64,000 bases of DNA from Bacillus sp. AZ43. Lineage in GTDB: Bacteria > Actinomycetota > Actinomycetes > Mycobacteriales > Geodermatophilaceae. The notes below the pieces were generated by a model. That model saw only the letters and a list, made by a program, of their open reading frames with translations. It did not search any database and was not told the origin of the DNA. Below, piece by piece: positions 8,543-20,835 of this stretch. The translations under genes were made by a program, and so were the position numbers. Each line of letters begins with the position of its first letter. Within the stretch, counting starts at the first letter, position 1. The stretch is taken from NCBI GenBank assembly GCA_004570425.1, contig SPQJ01000021.1, positions 1 to 64,000 on the forward strand, read 5' to 3'.

Positions 8543-8672
8543 CGCCAGGCGGGCGAGCGGCCGGGCGTCGGGTGGCAGTGCGTTCGGCGCAGGGCGTCAA
8601 CGGAACGGCATGTGCGCAGGCTAACGGCGGGGTTCCGATCCGGCAGCCGGTTTCCCCGGCTACCCTCGTCGC

Positions 8673-8775
8673 CGAAGGGGAGTAGCCCCCCGTCCGCTGG
8701 TCGACATGCTGGCGCGCCTCCCGAGGCCGCCCGGTCAGCGGGTCCGCCCTGGCGCGGATGGGCGAGACCTTCGAC
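8673..8775 (+). ncRNA. yybP-ykoY (manganese-sensing) riboswitch
   Basis: The 304-base gap between the MFS start and the GDT1-like gene holds the two conserved halves of the yybP-ykoY element: GAAGGGGAGTAGC at 8674-8686 and GGCGAGACCTTCG at 8761-8773. CGAAGG (8673-8678) pairs perfectly with CCTTCG (8768-8773) to make the base stem. The class binds Mn2+ and usually turns on manganese exporters, and the next gene is a UPF0016/GDT1-type exporter, a known partner. About 70 bases follow before the start codon. The rest of the gap (8543-8672) shows nothing I recognise beyond presumed promoter sequence. Confidence 0.88.
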
Positions 8776-8847
8776 CAGCAGCCCTGTGCTGCCCGGTCGG
8801 AGGCTGCCCTGACTCCGCCCGGCGGCGCCCAGCGGAAAGAGAGTCCC

Positions 8848-9441
8848 GTGGTCCTGTCGGTCATCGCGACCGCGTTCATCCTCGTGCTCCCCGTGGAGCT
8901 CCCGGACAAGACGCTGTTCGCCAGCCTGGTGCTGGCCACCCGCTTCCCCCCGCTCCCGGTGTTCGTGGGCGTCGGGACGGCGTTCGGCCTGCAGGTCGCG
9001 ATCGCCGTGACCGCCGGCTCGCTGCTGTCGCTGCTGCCCGACGCGCTGGTCAGCGGGATCGTCGCGCTGCTCTTCCTCGTCGGGGCCGTGATCCTCTGGC
9101 GCAGCGCCACGGCCGGCGCGGAGGACGACGACCTGGACGAGACCCGGCAGGGGACGTCGTTCCTCCGCGTCGCCGCGATCTCGTTCGGCGTGCTGTTCGC
9201 GGCCGAGTGGGGCGACCTCTCGCAGCTGGCCACAGCGGGTCTGGCGGCGCGCTACGACGAGCCGCTGTCGGTGTTCGTCGGCGCCTGGGCCGCGCTGCTG
9301 GTGGTCTCGGGCCTCGCCGTCTTCCTGGGCAAGAAGCTCGCCGACCGGCTGCCGATCGCGCTCATCCGCCGGGTGGCCGCCGCGCTGTTCCTCGTCTTCG
9401 CGGTGTTCGCGGTCGTGGAGACCGTCCGCGCGCTCACCTGA
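8848..9441 (+). CDS. GDT1/TMEM165 (UPF0016) family cation exporter, probably Mn2+
   Basis: 197 residues with six membrane segments in two repeats. Each repeat carries the family motif E-x-G-D-x-T/S in modified form: VELPDKTLFAS in the first (about residues 15-25) and AAEWGDLSQLAT in the second (about 125-136). The family exports Mn2+ or Ca2+ through the cytoplasmic membrane. GTG at 8848 is preferred because GGAAAGAGAG lies just before it and the first helix then starts at residue 2; an ATG at 8758 would overlap the riboswitch. The riboswitch implies induction by manganese. Confidence 0.9.
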   Translation: MVLSVIATAFILVLPVELPDKTLFASLVLATRFPPLPVFVGVGTAFGLQVAIAVTAGSLLSLLPDALVSGIVALLFLVGAVILWRSATAGAEDDDLDETRQGTSFLRVAAISFGVLFAAEWGDLSQLATAGLAARYDEPLSVFVGAWAALLVVSGLAVFLGKKLADRLPIALIRRVAAALFLVFAVFAVVETVRALT

Positions 9442-9449
9442 GAAAACCC

Positions 9450-9480
9450 TTGACCCTGACGTTGCGTCAGGCTGTTCCCT
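9450..9480 (+). promoter_or_regulatory. MerR-type promoter/operator of the TipA-like gene
   Basis: TTGACC (9450-9455) is a good -35 box. It is followed by the perfect inverted repeat CCTGACG (9455-9461), TTG, CGTCAGG (9465-9471), and a -10 position about 19 bases after the -35. A palindrome filling an over-long 19-base spacer is the hallmark of MerR-regulated promoters, so the downstream regulator very likely controls itself here. Confidence 0.8.
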
Positions 9481-9508
9481 TCTCCTCGTCAACAGGAAGG
9501 AGGGACCC

Positions 9509-10258
9509 GTGAACGTGGGTGAGGTCGCCGCGCTGGCCGGCGTCACGGTGCGCACGCTGCACCACTACGACCGGATCGGGCTGCTGTCGCCGTCCGGGCG
9601 GACGGCGGCCGGCTACCGGCAGTACTCGCCGGCCGATCTGGACCGGCTGCACCAGGTGCTGCTCTACCGCGAGCTCGGGTTCCCCCTCGAGGAGGTCGCG
9701 GCGTTGCTGGCCGGGGACGCCGATCCCGCCGAGCACCTGCGCCGGCAGCACCGGCTGCTGGTGGACCGGCTGGAGCGGACCACGGCGATGGTCGCGGCCG
9801 TCGAGAAGGAGATGGAGGCGAGGGCCATGGGGATCCCCCTGACCCCGGAGGACCGGTTCGAGGTGTTCGGCGAGCACGACCCCGCGCAGTACGAGGCGGA
9901 GGTTGAGGAGCGCTGGGGCGAGACCGACGCGTACGCGGAGTCGAAGCGGAAGACGGCGTCCTACTCGAAGGACGACTGGGTGCGGATCAAGGCCGAGCAG
10001 GAGGAGATCGGCGCCCGGTTCGTCGAGGCCATGCGGTCGGGAGAGGCGGCCGACTCGGAGACCGCGATGGACGTCGCCGAGGCGCACCGGCAGTCGATCA
10101 GCCGCTGGTTCTACGAGTGCTCGCCGGAGATGCACGCGAACCTGGGGCGGATGTACGTCGAGGACCCGCGGTTCACCGCGACCTACGAGGCGATGGCGCC
10201 GGGCCTGGCGCAGTACGTGAGCACGGCCAACCAGGCCAACGCCGCCCGCCAGGGCTGA
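9509..10258 (+). CDS. MerR family regulator, TipA-like (TipAL form)
   Basis: 249 residues. Residues 1-70 are a MerR winged helix (VGEVAALAGVTVRTLHHYDR, then GYRQYSPADLDRL), 71-110 a coiled-coil dimerisation helix, and 115-249 a TipAS domain recognisable from EERWGETDAYAES, FYECSPEMHANLGRMYVEDPRF split over two helices. TipA proteins in Streptomyces bind thiopeptide antibiotics and activate their own promoter. GTG at 9509 is preceded by GGAAGGAGGG. The promoter palindrome (9455-9471) indicates autoregulation. No obvious target other than itself is adjacent. Confidence 0.93.
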   Translation: MNVGEVAALAGVTVRTLHHYDRIGLLSPSGRTAAGYRQYSPADLDRLHQVLLYRELGFPLEEVAALLAGDADPAEHLRRQHRLLVDRLERTTAMVAAVEKEMEARAMGIPLTPEDRFEVFGEHDPAQYEAEVEERWGETDAYAESKRKTASYSKDDWVRIKAEQEEIGARFVEAMRSGEAADSETAMDVAEAHRQSISRWFYECSPEMHANLGRMYVEDPRFTATYEAMAPGLAQYVSTANQANAARQG

Positions 10259-10260
10259 TC

Positions 10261-10311
10261 GTGTGCGCCGGCGCCCGGTTCCCCCGCCCGGAACCGGGCG
10301 TCGGCGCACAC
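10261..10311. terminator. Bidirectional hairpin between the TipA-like gene and glpD
   Basis: Arms at 10261-10282 and 10290-10311 are 22 bases long with one mismatch, around a 7-base loop. The hairpin lies in the short gap between two convergent genes and has no T-tract; a bidirectional terminator is the simplest reading. Confidence 0.75.
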
Positions 10312-10314
10312 GCT

Positions 10315-11835
10315 CTAGAGCTCCTCGGCGAGGATCTGCTCGGCGACGGGGACGGCGCGCTCGCGGTCGGCTGGCACCAGGCCGAAGCGGGTGCGCCGGT
10401 CGAGCAGGTCGGCGACGGTCCGCGCGCCCTCGTGCCGGACGGCGAACCGCAGCTCCCCCACCGTCTCCGGCCGGCCCGCCACGACGGCCGCGGTGCCGAG
10501 CGCCTCGACCACCGGCGCCTCGGTCCCGTACCGGGCCACCAGCCGGCCGGGCGCCGCCACCCGCTCGAGCGCCGGGCGCGGTGCGGCACCCACCAGCGGG
10601 AGCCGGGCGGTCAGCGCCCGCGCACGGCCGCGGCCGAGCCGGGCCACGACCGCGTCCACCGTCTCCTCGGCCATCGCCCGGTAGGTGGTGAGCTTGCCGC
10701 CGACCACCGACAGGACCGGTCCGTCCCACCGCAGCAGGTGCCTGCGGGAGAGGTCGGCGGTCGCGTCGCCCGGCCCCGTGCCCGCCGACTCGGGCAGCAC
10801 CAGCGGCCGCAGCCCGGCGTAGGCGCCCACGAGGTCGCCGCGGGTGAGCGGCGTGGCCAGCACCTGGTTGACCGTCTCCAGCAGCTGGGTCACCTCGCCA
10901 TCGCTGGGCACCGGGTCGTCGTCGGGCACCGGCCCCTCGACCGGCTCGTCGGTGAGCCCGAGGTACACCAGCCCGTCGGCCTGCGGCAGCGCGAAGACGT
11001 ACCGGGAGCGGGAACCGGGCAGCGGCACGGTCAGCGCCGCCGACGGCGACCCGAGCACCGCACCGGGGACGACGAGGTGCGAGCCGCGCGAGGGCACCAG
11101 CCGCACCGACGGCGCCAGGCGCTGCGCCCACACCCCCGCCGCGTTGACCACCACGCCGGCCCGCAGCACGAACGACTCGTCGTCCACCCGCACGTGCACC
11201 TCGGCGCCGTCGACCGAGGTCACGGCCGCACCGGTGAGCACCGTCGCCCCGTACGCCGCCGCCGTCCGGGCCAGCGCCACCACGAGCCGGGCGTCGTCGC
11301 TGAGCTGCCCGTCCCAGAAGACGACGCCGCCCCGCCCGGACCGGACGCCCGGGACCAGCCGCGACACCTCGTCGGCCCCCACCCGCCGGGTGGAGGGCAG
11401 CGACGCCCGCCCGCCGGGCACGGAGAGCCGGACCGCGTCACCCAGGCGCCCACCGGCCGCGGCCAGCGCGGTCACGTCGCGGCCGGCGACGTCGGGGACG
11501 AGGAAGGGCAGCCGCCGGACCAGGTGCGGAGCGGTCGTCCCCATGAGGACGGCGCGCTCGCGGGCGCTCTCCCGGGCCAGCCCGATCTCGCCGTGGGCGA
11601 GGTAGCGGAGCCCGCCGTGGACCAGCTTCGACGACCAGCGGCTGGTGCCGGCGGCCAGGTCGGTGCGCTCCAGCAGGACCACCGACAGGCCGCGGGCGGC
11701 GGCGTCCAGGGCCACCCCGGAACCGGTCACCCCGCCGCCCACGACGACGACGTCGACGGTGGCGCCGGGCAGGCCGGCGAGGGCCCGTGACCGGCGGGCC
11801 GGGGACAGCGTCCCGGGCAGCGCGGCGGTCACCAT
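10315..11835 (-). CDS. glpD: Glycerol-3-phosphate dehydrogenase (FAD-dependent)
   Basis: 506 residues. Oxidises sn-glycerol 3-phosphate to dihydroxyacetone phosphate at the inner membrane face and passes electrons to the quinone pool. The FAD-binding dinucleotide fold is at residues 28-60 (VVVVGGGVTGSGVALDAAARG), followed by the GlpD signature SSKLVHGGLRYL, GLRPLVL and, near 390, VVGGKLTTYRAMAEE; the C-terminal domain shows ELRFAVRHEGARTVADLLDRRTRFG in two pieces. Divergent from an alkyl-DHAP-synthase-like gene with 36 bases between the starts, which points to shared glycerol-phosphate or ether-lipid metabolism. Confidence 0.95.
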   Translation of the reverse strand: MVTAALPGTLSPARRSRALAGLPGATVDVVVVGGGVTGSGVALDAAARGLSVVLLERTDLAAGTSRWSSKLVHGGLRYLAHGEIGLARESARERAVLMGTTAPHLVRRLPFLVPDVAGRDVTALAAAGGRLGDAVRLSVPGGRASLPSTRRVGADEVSRLVPGVRSGRGGVVFWDGQLSDDARLVVALARTAAAYGATVLTGAAVTSVDGAEVHVRVDDESFVLRAGVVVNAAGVWAQRLAPSVRLVPSRGSHLVVPGAVLGSPSAALTVPLPGSRSRYVFALPQADGLVYLGLTDEPVEGPVPDDDPVPSDGEVTQLLETVNQVLATPLTRGDLVGAYAGLRPLVLPESAGTGPGDATADLSRRHLLRWDGPVLSVVGGKLTTYRAMAEETVDAVVARLGRGRARALTARLPLVGAAPRPALERVAAPGRLVARYGTEAPVVEALGTAAVVAGRPETVGELRFAVRHEGARTVADLLDRRTRFGLVPADRERAVPVAEQILAEEL

Positions 11836-11871
11836 GATCGATCCGGCAGCGGCACCCGGCAGACTGTAGCC

Positions 11872-13524
11872 GTGGCCACACAGCCGGAACTGACCATCCA
11901 GGGGTGGGGACCGACTCCCCCGGGCTCCTCCGACGCCGACCTCGACGACGCGCTGCCGAAGACCGCGCGCCGGTACCTGAGCCGCGAGCTGGGCTGGGAG
12001 CCGCGGCCCACGCCGCCGGTCGCCGTCGACGCGATCCGCCTGGCGCCCTCGCGGCTGCCCGACGAGGCCCGCCTGCGTCTGACCTCACTGCTCGGCGAGG
12101 AGAACGTGCGGACCGACCGGGAGTCGCGGCTGCGGCGGGCCGGGGGGAAGAGCTACCTCGACCTGCTCCGCCGGCGGGAGGGCGACGCCTCCGGCGCACC
12201 GGACGCCGTCGTCCTGCCCGGGACGACCGAGGAGACCGCGGCGCTGCTGACGGCCTGCAGCGACCTGGGCATCGTCGTCGTCCCGTTCGGCGGGGGCACC
12301 AGCGTCGTCGGCGGGCTGGCCGGGATCGACCCCGCGGACCGGCCGTCGGTCGCCGTCGACCTGTCGCGGATGTCGTCCGTGCAGTCCCTCGACGTGCCGT
12401 CGTCCCTGGTCACGGTGGGGCCGGGCATGCGCGGGCCGGCGCTGGAGCAGGCGCTGGCCCGCGAGGACCTCACCTTCGGCCACTTCCCGCAGAGCTGGGA
12501 GTTCGCCACCCTCGGCGGCTACGCGGCCACCCGGTCGGCGGGGCAGAACAGCACCGGGGTGGGCCGCTTCGACGAGCTCGTCGCCGGTCTCACCCTCGCC
12601 ACGCCGTCCGGCGTGCTGGAGCTCGGCCATCCGCCGGCCAGCGCGGCCGGGCCGGACCTGCTCGGCCTGGCGCTGGGTTCCGAGGGCACGCTCGGCATCA
12701 TCACCGAGCTCACCCTGCGGGTCCGGCCGAAGCCGGCGGCGTGCGAGTACGAGGGCTGGTCGTTCCGCACCTGGGCGTCGGGCCTGGCGGCGCTGCAGCA
12801 GCTCGCGCGCCACGACCTGTTCCCCGACATCGTGCGGCTGTCGGACGCCGACGAGACCCGCGCGAACCTGATCATGGCCGCGGGCGTCGGGGCCAAGGCG
12901 CTGCGCGGCAGCATGCGGGCGCGGGGCCACGCCGACGGCTGCATGCTGATCCTGGGCTGGGAGGGCCTGCCGGGGCTGGTGAAGGCGCGGATGCGGGCCA
13001 CCGCCTCGGTGCTCCGCGACGGCGGGGCGATCCGGCTGGGCCGCAAGGTGGCCGAGTCCTGGAAGGGCCACCGGTTCGGCGCCCCCTACCTGCGCGACCG
13101 CCTCATGGACGGCGGCCTGCTGGTGGAGACCCTGGAGACCGCGGCCACCTGGACGGCGCTGCCGACGGTGTACGACGCCGTCCGGCGGGCGCTGCGCCAG
13201 TCGCTGACCCGCAACGGCCGCGGCCCGCTGATCATGAGCCACGTCTCGCACGGCTACCCGACGGGCGCCTCGCTGTACCTGACCGTGCTGGCCGACCGTG
13301 ACGACGCGTTGCCCATCCAGCAGTGGCTGACCGCGAAGCGGGCGGCGACCGACGCGCTGCTGGGCGCCGGCGGCACGCTCACCCACCACCACGCCGTCGG
13401 GGCCGACCACCGGCCGTGGATGGAGCGGGAGGTCGGGCCGCTCGGCGTCGACGTGCTGCGCGCGGTCAAGCGCCGGCTGGACCCGCACAACATCTGCAAC
13501 CCCGGCGTCCTGCTCCCCGAGTAG
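11872..13524 (+). CDS. FAD-binding oxidase, alkyldihydroxyacetonephosphate synthase-like
   Basis: 550 residues. A VAO/PCMH-type flavoprotein: FAD-binding domain at about 110-290 (VVPFGGGTSVVGGL, then ATLGGYAATRSAGQNSTGVG and GSEGTLGIITELTLRVRP), and a C-terminal FAD-linked oxidase domain ending THHHAVGADHRPWMEREVG and LDPHNICNPGVLLPE. This overall form, with the N-terminal IQGWG and the triple-histidine block, matches AGPS-type proteins, which in eukaryotes make the ether bond from acyl-DHAP. Many actinobacteria carry such homologues of unproven substrate. The divergent glpD makes DHAP, consistent with a lipid role. CAGACT at 11860-11865, six bases before the GTG, could be a leaderless -10. 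Confidence 0.88.
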   Translation: MATQPELTIQGWGPTPPGSSDADLDDALPKTARRYLSRELGWEPRPTPPVAVDAIRLAPSRLPDEARLRLTSLLGEENVRTDRESRLRRAGGKSYLDLLRRREGDASGAPDAVVLPGTTEETAALLTACSDLGIVVVPFGGGTSVVGGLAGIDPADRPSVAVDLSRMSSVQSLDVPSSLVTVGPGMRGPALEQALAREDLTFGHFPQSWEFATLGGYAATRSAGQNSTGVGRFDELVAGLTLATPSGVLELGHPPASAAGPDLLGLALGSEGTLGIITELTLRVRPKPAACEYEGWSFRTWASGLAALQQLARHDLFPDIVRLSDADETRANLIMAAGVGAKALRGSMRARGHADGCMLILGWEGLPGLVKARMRATASVLRDGGAIRLGRKVAESWKGHRFGAPYLRDRLMDGGLLVETLETAATWTALPTVYDAVRRALRQSLTRNGRGPLIMSHVSHGYPTGASLYLTVLADRDDALPIQQWLTAKRAATDALLGAGGTLTHHHAVGADHRPWMEREVGPLGVDVLRAVKRRLDPHNICNPGVLLPE

Positions 13525-13528
13525 TCCG

Positions 13529-13585
13529 CGAGATCTGCACACTCGTGGCGATCAGTCGCTGATGGCAACGAGTGTGCAGATCTCG
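13529..13585. terminator. Long bidirectional hairpin between two convergent oxidase genes
   Basis: Arms at 13529-13555 and 13559-13585 are 27 bases with two mismatches and a 3-base loop (TCG). The outer 18 bases, starting CGAGATCTGCACACTCG, pair perfectly. It fills nearly the whole 66-base gap between convergent genes. Confidence 0.78.
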
Positions 13586-13590
13586 TCGGG

Positions 13591-15033
13591 TCAGATCGTG
13601 TGGCCGAAGGAGAAGACGCCGGCCGGGTCGACCGTGCGCTTGACCCCGCGCAGCCGCTCGCGGATCTCCGGCGGGTAGGCCGCCGCGACCTCCTCGGGGC
13701 CGTCCACGTCGCCCAGGAAGTTGACCAGGCAGCCCGGCGCCTTCCACGGCTCCAGCGCGGCCAGCACGCCCTTGCCGACGACGGGCACCACCTGGGCCAG
13801 CTCGGGGATGCCGGGGCCGATGACCATCACCGCGAAGGCGCCGTCCCGGCCGGCGACGGCGTTGGGCACCTCGGGCTGCCGGGCGTACTGCCCGCCGAGG
13901 AGCCGCACCTCGATCATCATCAGCGGGATCTCCACCTGCGGGCCGGCGACGGCCAGCAGCGTCTCGACGGTCTCCTCGGTGAGCTCGGCGAGCAGCATGC
14001 CCTTCTCCCACGCGGGCATCGGGTCCTTCGGGTCCATGTGGACGCCGTCGATCTCGGTGCTGCGGATGGGGCCGATGAAGCCCAGCACCACGCGCCCGGC
14101 CGTCGTCATCGGCGCGACCAGCCGCTCGCCCTCGTCCAGGTAGGAACCGGAGTAGGCGTACCGCAGGTGGACGACGGTCTGCCCGCGCAGCGGCGGGGGC
14201 AGGAACTCCAGGTCGGGCAGCCGCATGATCGCGACCGAGGTGCTCACCTCGTCGGGCAGCGTGGGCGCCCACGCGCGGAACGCGTGCAGCACCGCGGCCA
14301 TGTCCTCGCCGGCGAAGAAGAGTCCGCCGGCGTAGAGGTCGGTGACCGGGACCAGCTCGATCTCGATCGCGGTCACGATGCCGAGGTTGCCCTTGCCGCC
14401 GCGGACCGCCCAGAAGATCTCGGGCTCGCTGTCGGCGGTGGCCCGCCGCAGCCGGCCGTCGGCGGTGACGATCTCGACGGCGAGGACGTGGTCGGCGGCG
14501 AAGCCGAACCGCCGTCCCAGGTTCCCGATGCCGCCGCCCAGCGTGTAGCCGACGACGCCGACGTCGGTCGTCGAGCCGGCCAGGCCGGTCAGACCGAACT
14601 CGGCGGCCGCCTCGAGGACCCGCTCCCACTTGACGCCGGCCTCGACCCGCGCGGTACGTCGCTCGGGGTCGATGTGGACGCCCTGCATGCGCCGGGTGGT
14701 GACCATCATCGAGCCGGCGGCGTTGCGGACCGGCCCGTGCCCGGTGGCCTGGACGGCGACGCCGAGCCCGTGCTCGACCGCCCAGCCGACGGCCGCGGCC
14801 ACGTCGGCCGCGCAGGTCGCGCCCACGGCGACGGCGGGTGTGTGCTGGACAGCGACGTTGAAGGTGGCGACCTCGGCGGCCAGGCCGTCGTCCCCGGCGA
14901 CGAGCACCGGACCGTGGACCCGTCCGCGCAGCTCGTCGACGGCGCCGGGCGGGAAGGAGGGGACGAGGGTGTCGAGCACCGTGTCGCCCAGGACGGACGG
15001 CGGGAGGTTCTCGAACTTCTCGGTGAGACTCAT
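13591..15033 (-). CDS. FAD-binding oxidoreductase, berberine-bridge-enzyme type
   Basis: 480 residues. FAD-binding PP-loop domain at about 65-235: GVAVQATGHGP holds the histidine that covalently anchors FAD in this family, and VGYTLGGGIGNLGRRFG and GGKGNLGIVTAIEIELVP follow. The BBE-type C-terminus is YPPEIRERLRGVKRTVDPAGVFSFGHTI over its last 28 residues, where the normal ending is ...NVxP. Such enzymes oxidise sugars, alkaloids or secondary metabolites; the substrate is unknown. No second covalent cysteine in the CxxGG pattern is seen, so FAD is probably attached once. It faces the SARP regulator divergently across 185 bases. Confidence 0.88.
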   Translation of the reverse strand: MSLTEKFENLPPSVLGDTVLDTLVPSFPPGAVDELRGRVHGPVLVAGDDGLAAEVATFNVAVQHTPAVAVGATCAADVAAAVGWAVEHGLGVAVQATGHGPVRNAAGSMMVTTRRMQGVHIDPERRTARVEAGVKWERVLEAAAEFGLTGLAGSTTDVGVVGYTLGGGIGNLGRRFGFAADHVLAVEIVTADGRLRRATADSEPEIFWAVRGGKGNLGIVTAIEIELVPVTDLYAGGLFFAGEDMAAVLHAFRAWAPTLPDEVSTSVAIMRLPDLEFLPPPLRGQTVVHLRYAYSGSYLDEGERLVAPMTTAGRVVLGFIGPIRSTEIDGVHMDPKDPMPAWEKGMLLAELTEETVETLLAVAGPQVEIPLMMIEVRLLGGQYARQPEVPNAVAGRDGAFAVMVIGPGIPELAQVVPVVGKGVLAALEPWKAPGCLVNFLGDVDGPEEVAAAYPPEIRERLRGVKRTVDPAGVFSFGHTI

Positions 15034-15218
15034 CAGGCGGTGTTCCTCTTCGCGGCCGCGGCGGGTGGCCGCGGATCGGGTGGCGCGCGGTGGTGACCGC
15101 GCCGCTCTCTCGGACGGACCGAAGAGTCGCCGCGCCCCCTTGGCGGATACTTGGGCCCCACTTGCACGGCGCGCTGAAAGGGGTGCCGCCGGCGTCCGCC
15201 CGCTGCGAGCATCCGGCC

Positions 15219-18577
<3,359 letters not shown>

Positions 18578-18581
<4 letters not shown>

Positions 18582-19351
18582 AGCGTGGTCGCGATGCCGC
18601 CGTCGACGGGGATCACCGCGCCGGTCACGTAGGAGCCGGCCCGGCTGGCCAGGTACACCACGACGCCGGCCATGTCGTCGGGGCGGCCGATGCGGCCCAG
18701 CGGCGCCTTCTCGGCGATCGCGTCGCCGAACGCCTCGAGGGTGGCGGCCATCATCTTCGACTCGAACGGCCCGGGCGCCACGGCGTTGACCGTGACGTGG
18801 CGGCGGCCCAGCTCCCCGGCGAGCACGCGGGTCAGGTGGTGCAGCGCCGCCTTGCTGGAGGAGTACGAGTAGGTGGGCAGCCCCGGCACGTGCAGCCCGT
18901 CGATGCTGCCGACGTTGATCACGCGGGCGGGCTCGCCCGGCGCGCCGGCCGCCTCCAGCAGCGGCAGGAAGGCACGGGTGAGGAAGAACGGCGACTTCAG
19001 GTTCAGGTCCAGCACCTTGTCCCACGCCGACGCAGGGAAGGTCTCGAACGCCTCGCCCCAGTTCGCTCCGGCGTTGTTGACCAGGACGTCGATCCGCTGC
19101 TCCTGCTTCCCGACCTCCTCGGCGAGCCGCAGGCACTCCGCCTCGGTGGAGAGGTCGGCCGGGATCGACACGACCGTGCCGAACTCGGACAGCTCGGCGA
19201 CCGCGGCCTCGCCGGCCTCGGCCTTGCGGGAGCTGATGTAGACCTTCGCCCCTGCCTGCAGGAGGCCGCGGGCCATCATCAGCCCGATGCCGCGGGTGCC
19301 ACCGGTGACGACAGCCACCTTGCCGGTCAGGTCGAACAGGTCCACGCGCAT
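18578..19351 (-). CDS. SDR family oxidoreductase
   Basis: 257 residues, classical short-chain dehydrogenase. NAD(P)-binding [10 protein letters not shown] at about 12-21, NNAG at about 91-94, the catalytic serine in NVGSIDG, and YSSSK (Tyr/Lys) at about 158-162. The C-terminal [11 protein letters not shown] closes the fold. It most resembles 3-oxoacyl-ACP reductase or gluconate 5-dehydrogenase-like members, but substrate cannot be assigned. The ATG at 19351 begins [18 protein letters not shown], the normal spacing to the first strand. The tail overlaps the SARP gene by four bases. Confidence 0.9.
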
Positions 19352-19461
19352 GCCTCCGGTCGCCGACTCGCCGGGCGGCCGTGCCCGGCGTCCGCACACT
19401 ATCCAGCGGGTCGCCGGGCGCTGACGGGCGGCGAGGGCGTCGGCTGTGCCAGCCTCTGGGC

Positions 19462-20697
19462 ATGATCGCGAACCCGCCCGGGACCCCGCTGATGGGCGCC
19501 ACCAGCGAGGTGGGCCGGCTGCGCACCGTCCTGCTGCACCGCCCGGGCGACGAGCTGCGGCGGCTCACCCCGCGGAACAACGACGAGCTGCTCTTCGACG
19601 GCGTCCCGTGGGTCGACCGCGCGCAGGAGGAGCACGACGCGTTCGCCGAGGCGCTCACCGCCCGCGGCGTCGAGGTGCTGCACCTCGACCGGCTCCTCGC
19701 CGAGGTGCTGTCCTTCCCGTCCGCGCGGGCCGAGCTGATCACCGCGGCGGTCGACGACCCGCGCCTGGGCGCCACCCTGCAGCGGGCCACCACCGCCCAC
19801 CTGTCGGGCCTCGACCCGGAGGACCTGGCCCGCACGCTGATCGCCGGGCTCGCCCACGACGAGCTGGCCGGCGGCAGGGGCCTGGCCTACGAGGTGATGG
19901 GCCGCGGCGACTTCGTCGTCCCACCCCTGCCCAACCTGCTGTTCACCCGCGACTCGTCGGTGTGGGTCGGCGACGAGGTGGCGGTGACCTCCCTGGCCAT
20001 GCCGGCCCGGCACCGCGAGAGCACGATCACGGCGGCCGTCTACGCCCACCACCCGCGCTTCGCGGGGGTCGAGCAGCTCTACGGCGCGCGGCTGGAGCAC
20101 CTCGAGGGCGGTGACGTGCTGTTGCTGGCCGAGGGGGTCGTCGCGGTGGGCGTCGGCGAGCGGACGACGCCCGGCGGCGCCGAGCGGCTGGCCCGGCGGC
20201 TGTTCGCCCGGAGGCTGGCGCACACGGTGCTCGTCGTCCCGATCACCCAGCAGCGGGCGACCATGCACCTGGACACCATCGCGACCATGGTCGACGTCGA
20301 CGCCATGGTCATGTACCCGGCCGTCGCCGACTCCCTGGTCGCCTGGACGGTCACGGCCCCCGACGGGGTCGCCGACGACGCCGACACCGCCGAGCTCGCC
20401 GTCTCCGGCCCGCAGCCGTTCGTCACCGCCGCGGCGGCCGCCATGGGCATCGACCGGCTGCGGGTGATCGACACCGGCCTGGACCCGGTGACCGCCGAGC
20501 GCGAGCAGTGGGACGACGGCAACAACACCCTGGCCCTGGCGCCGCGGCTGGCCGTCGCCTACGAGCGGAACACCGTGACCAACGCGGCCCTGGAAGCGGC
20601 CGGCATCGAGGTGGTGCGCATCGCGGGCTCCGAGCTCGGCAGCGGCCGGGGCGGCCCGCGCTGCATGTCCTGCCCGGTGGCGCGCGACCCGCTCTGA
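19462..20697 (+). CDS. arcA: Arginine deiminase
   Basis: 411 residues, family-typical. Hydrolyses L-arginine to citrulline and ammonia in the cytoplasm, the first step of the ADI pathway. Seen: substrate-binding [16 protein letters not shown] (about 151-166), the [10 protein letters not shown] block, [11 protein letters not shown] containing the active-site histidine, and the catalytic cysteine in [15 protein letters not shown] at the C-terminus. No arcB, arcC or arcD is adjacent, so it may work alone as an arginine catabolic or acid-protection enzyme. CAGCCT at 19450-19455 may be a weak -10 six bases before the ATG. Confidence 0.95.
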   Translation: MIANPPGTPLMGATSEVGRLRTVLLHRPGDELRRLTPRNNDELLFDGVPWVDRAQEEHDAFAEALTARGVEVLHLDRLLAEVLSFPSARAELITAAVDDPRLGATLQRATTAHLSGLDPEDLARTLIAGLAHDELAGGRGLAYEVMGRGDFVVPPLPNLLFTRDSSVWVGDEVAVTSLAMPARHRESTITAAVYAHHPRFAGVEQLYGARLEHLEGGDVLLLAEGVVAVGVGERTTPGGAERLARRLFARRLAHTVLVVPITQQRATMHLDTIATMVDVDAMVMYPAVADSLVAWTVTAPDGVADDADTAELAVSGPQPFVTAAAAAMGIDRLRVIDTGLDPVTAEREQWDDGNNTLALAPRLAVAYERNTVTNAALEAAGIEVVRIAGSELGSGRGGPRCMSCPVARDPL

Positions 20698-20740
20698 TCC
20701 CGAGCCGCGACTCTGCGTGGCGGCGCGCGGTTCCGTGACG

Positions 20741-20773
20741 GACCGGTTCTCCCGGTACCGGGAACTGGTGCCG
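20741..20773 (+). terminator. Hairpin after arcA
   Basis: A perfect 12-base palindrome, CCCGGTACCGGG, is flanked by GGTTC on the left and the near-complement AACTGGT on the right, giving a stem of about 13 pairs with one bulge some 50 bases past the arcA stop. It has no T-tract. The remaining bases up to 20835 presumably hold the promoter of the surface-protein gene. Confidence 0.45.
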
Positions 20774-20835
20774 ACGAGTAGCTGTGACCCGTGTTACACC
20801 TCACGGCACTGATCGCAGTGCTCACCGGGGGAAAC

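Noticed and set aside
8758-8847. N-terminal extension of the GDT1-like protein from an ATG at 8758
   Set aside because: The first bases fall inside the conserved riboswitch core, the extra residues resemble nothing in the family, and the GTG at 8848 has a ribosome-binding site.
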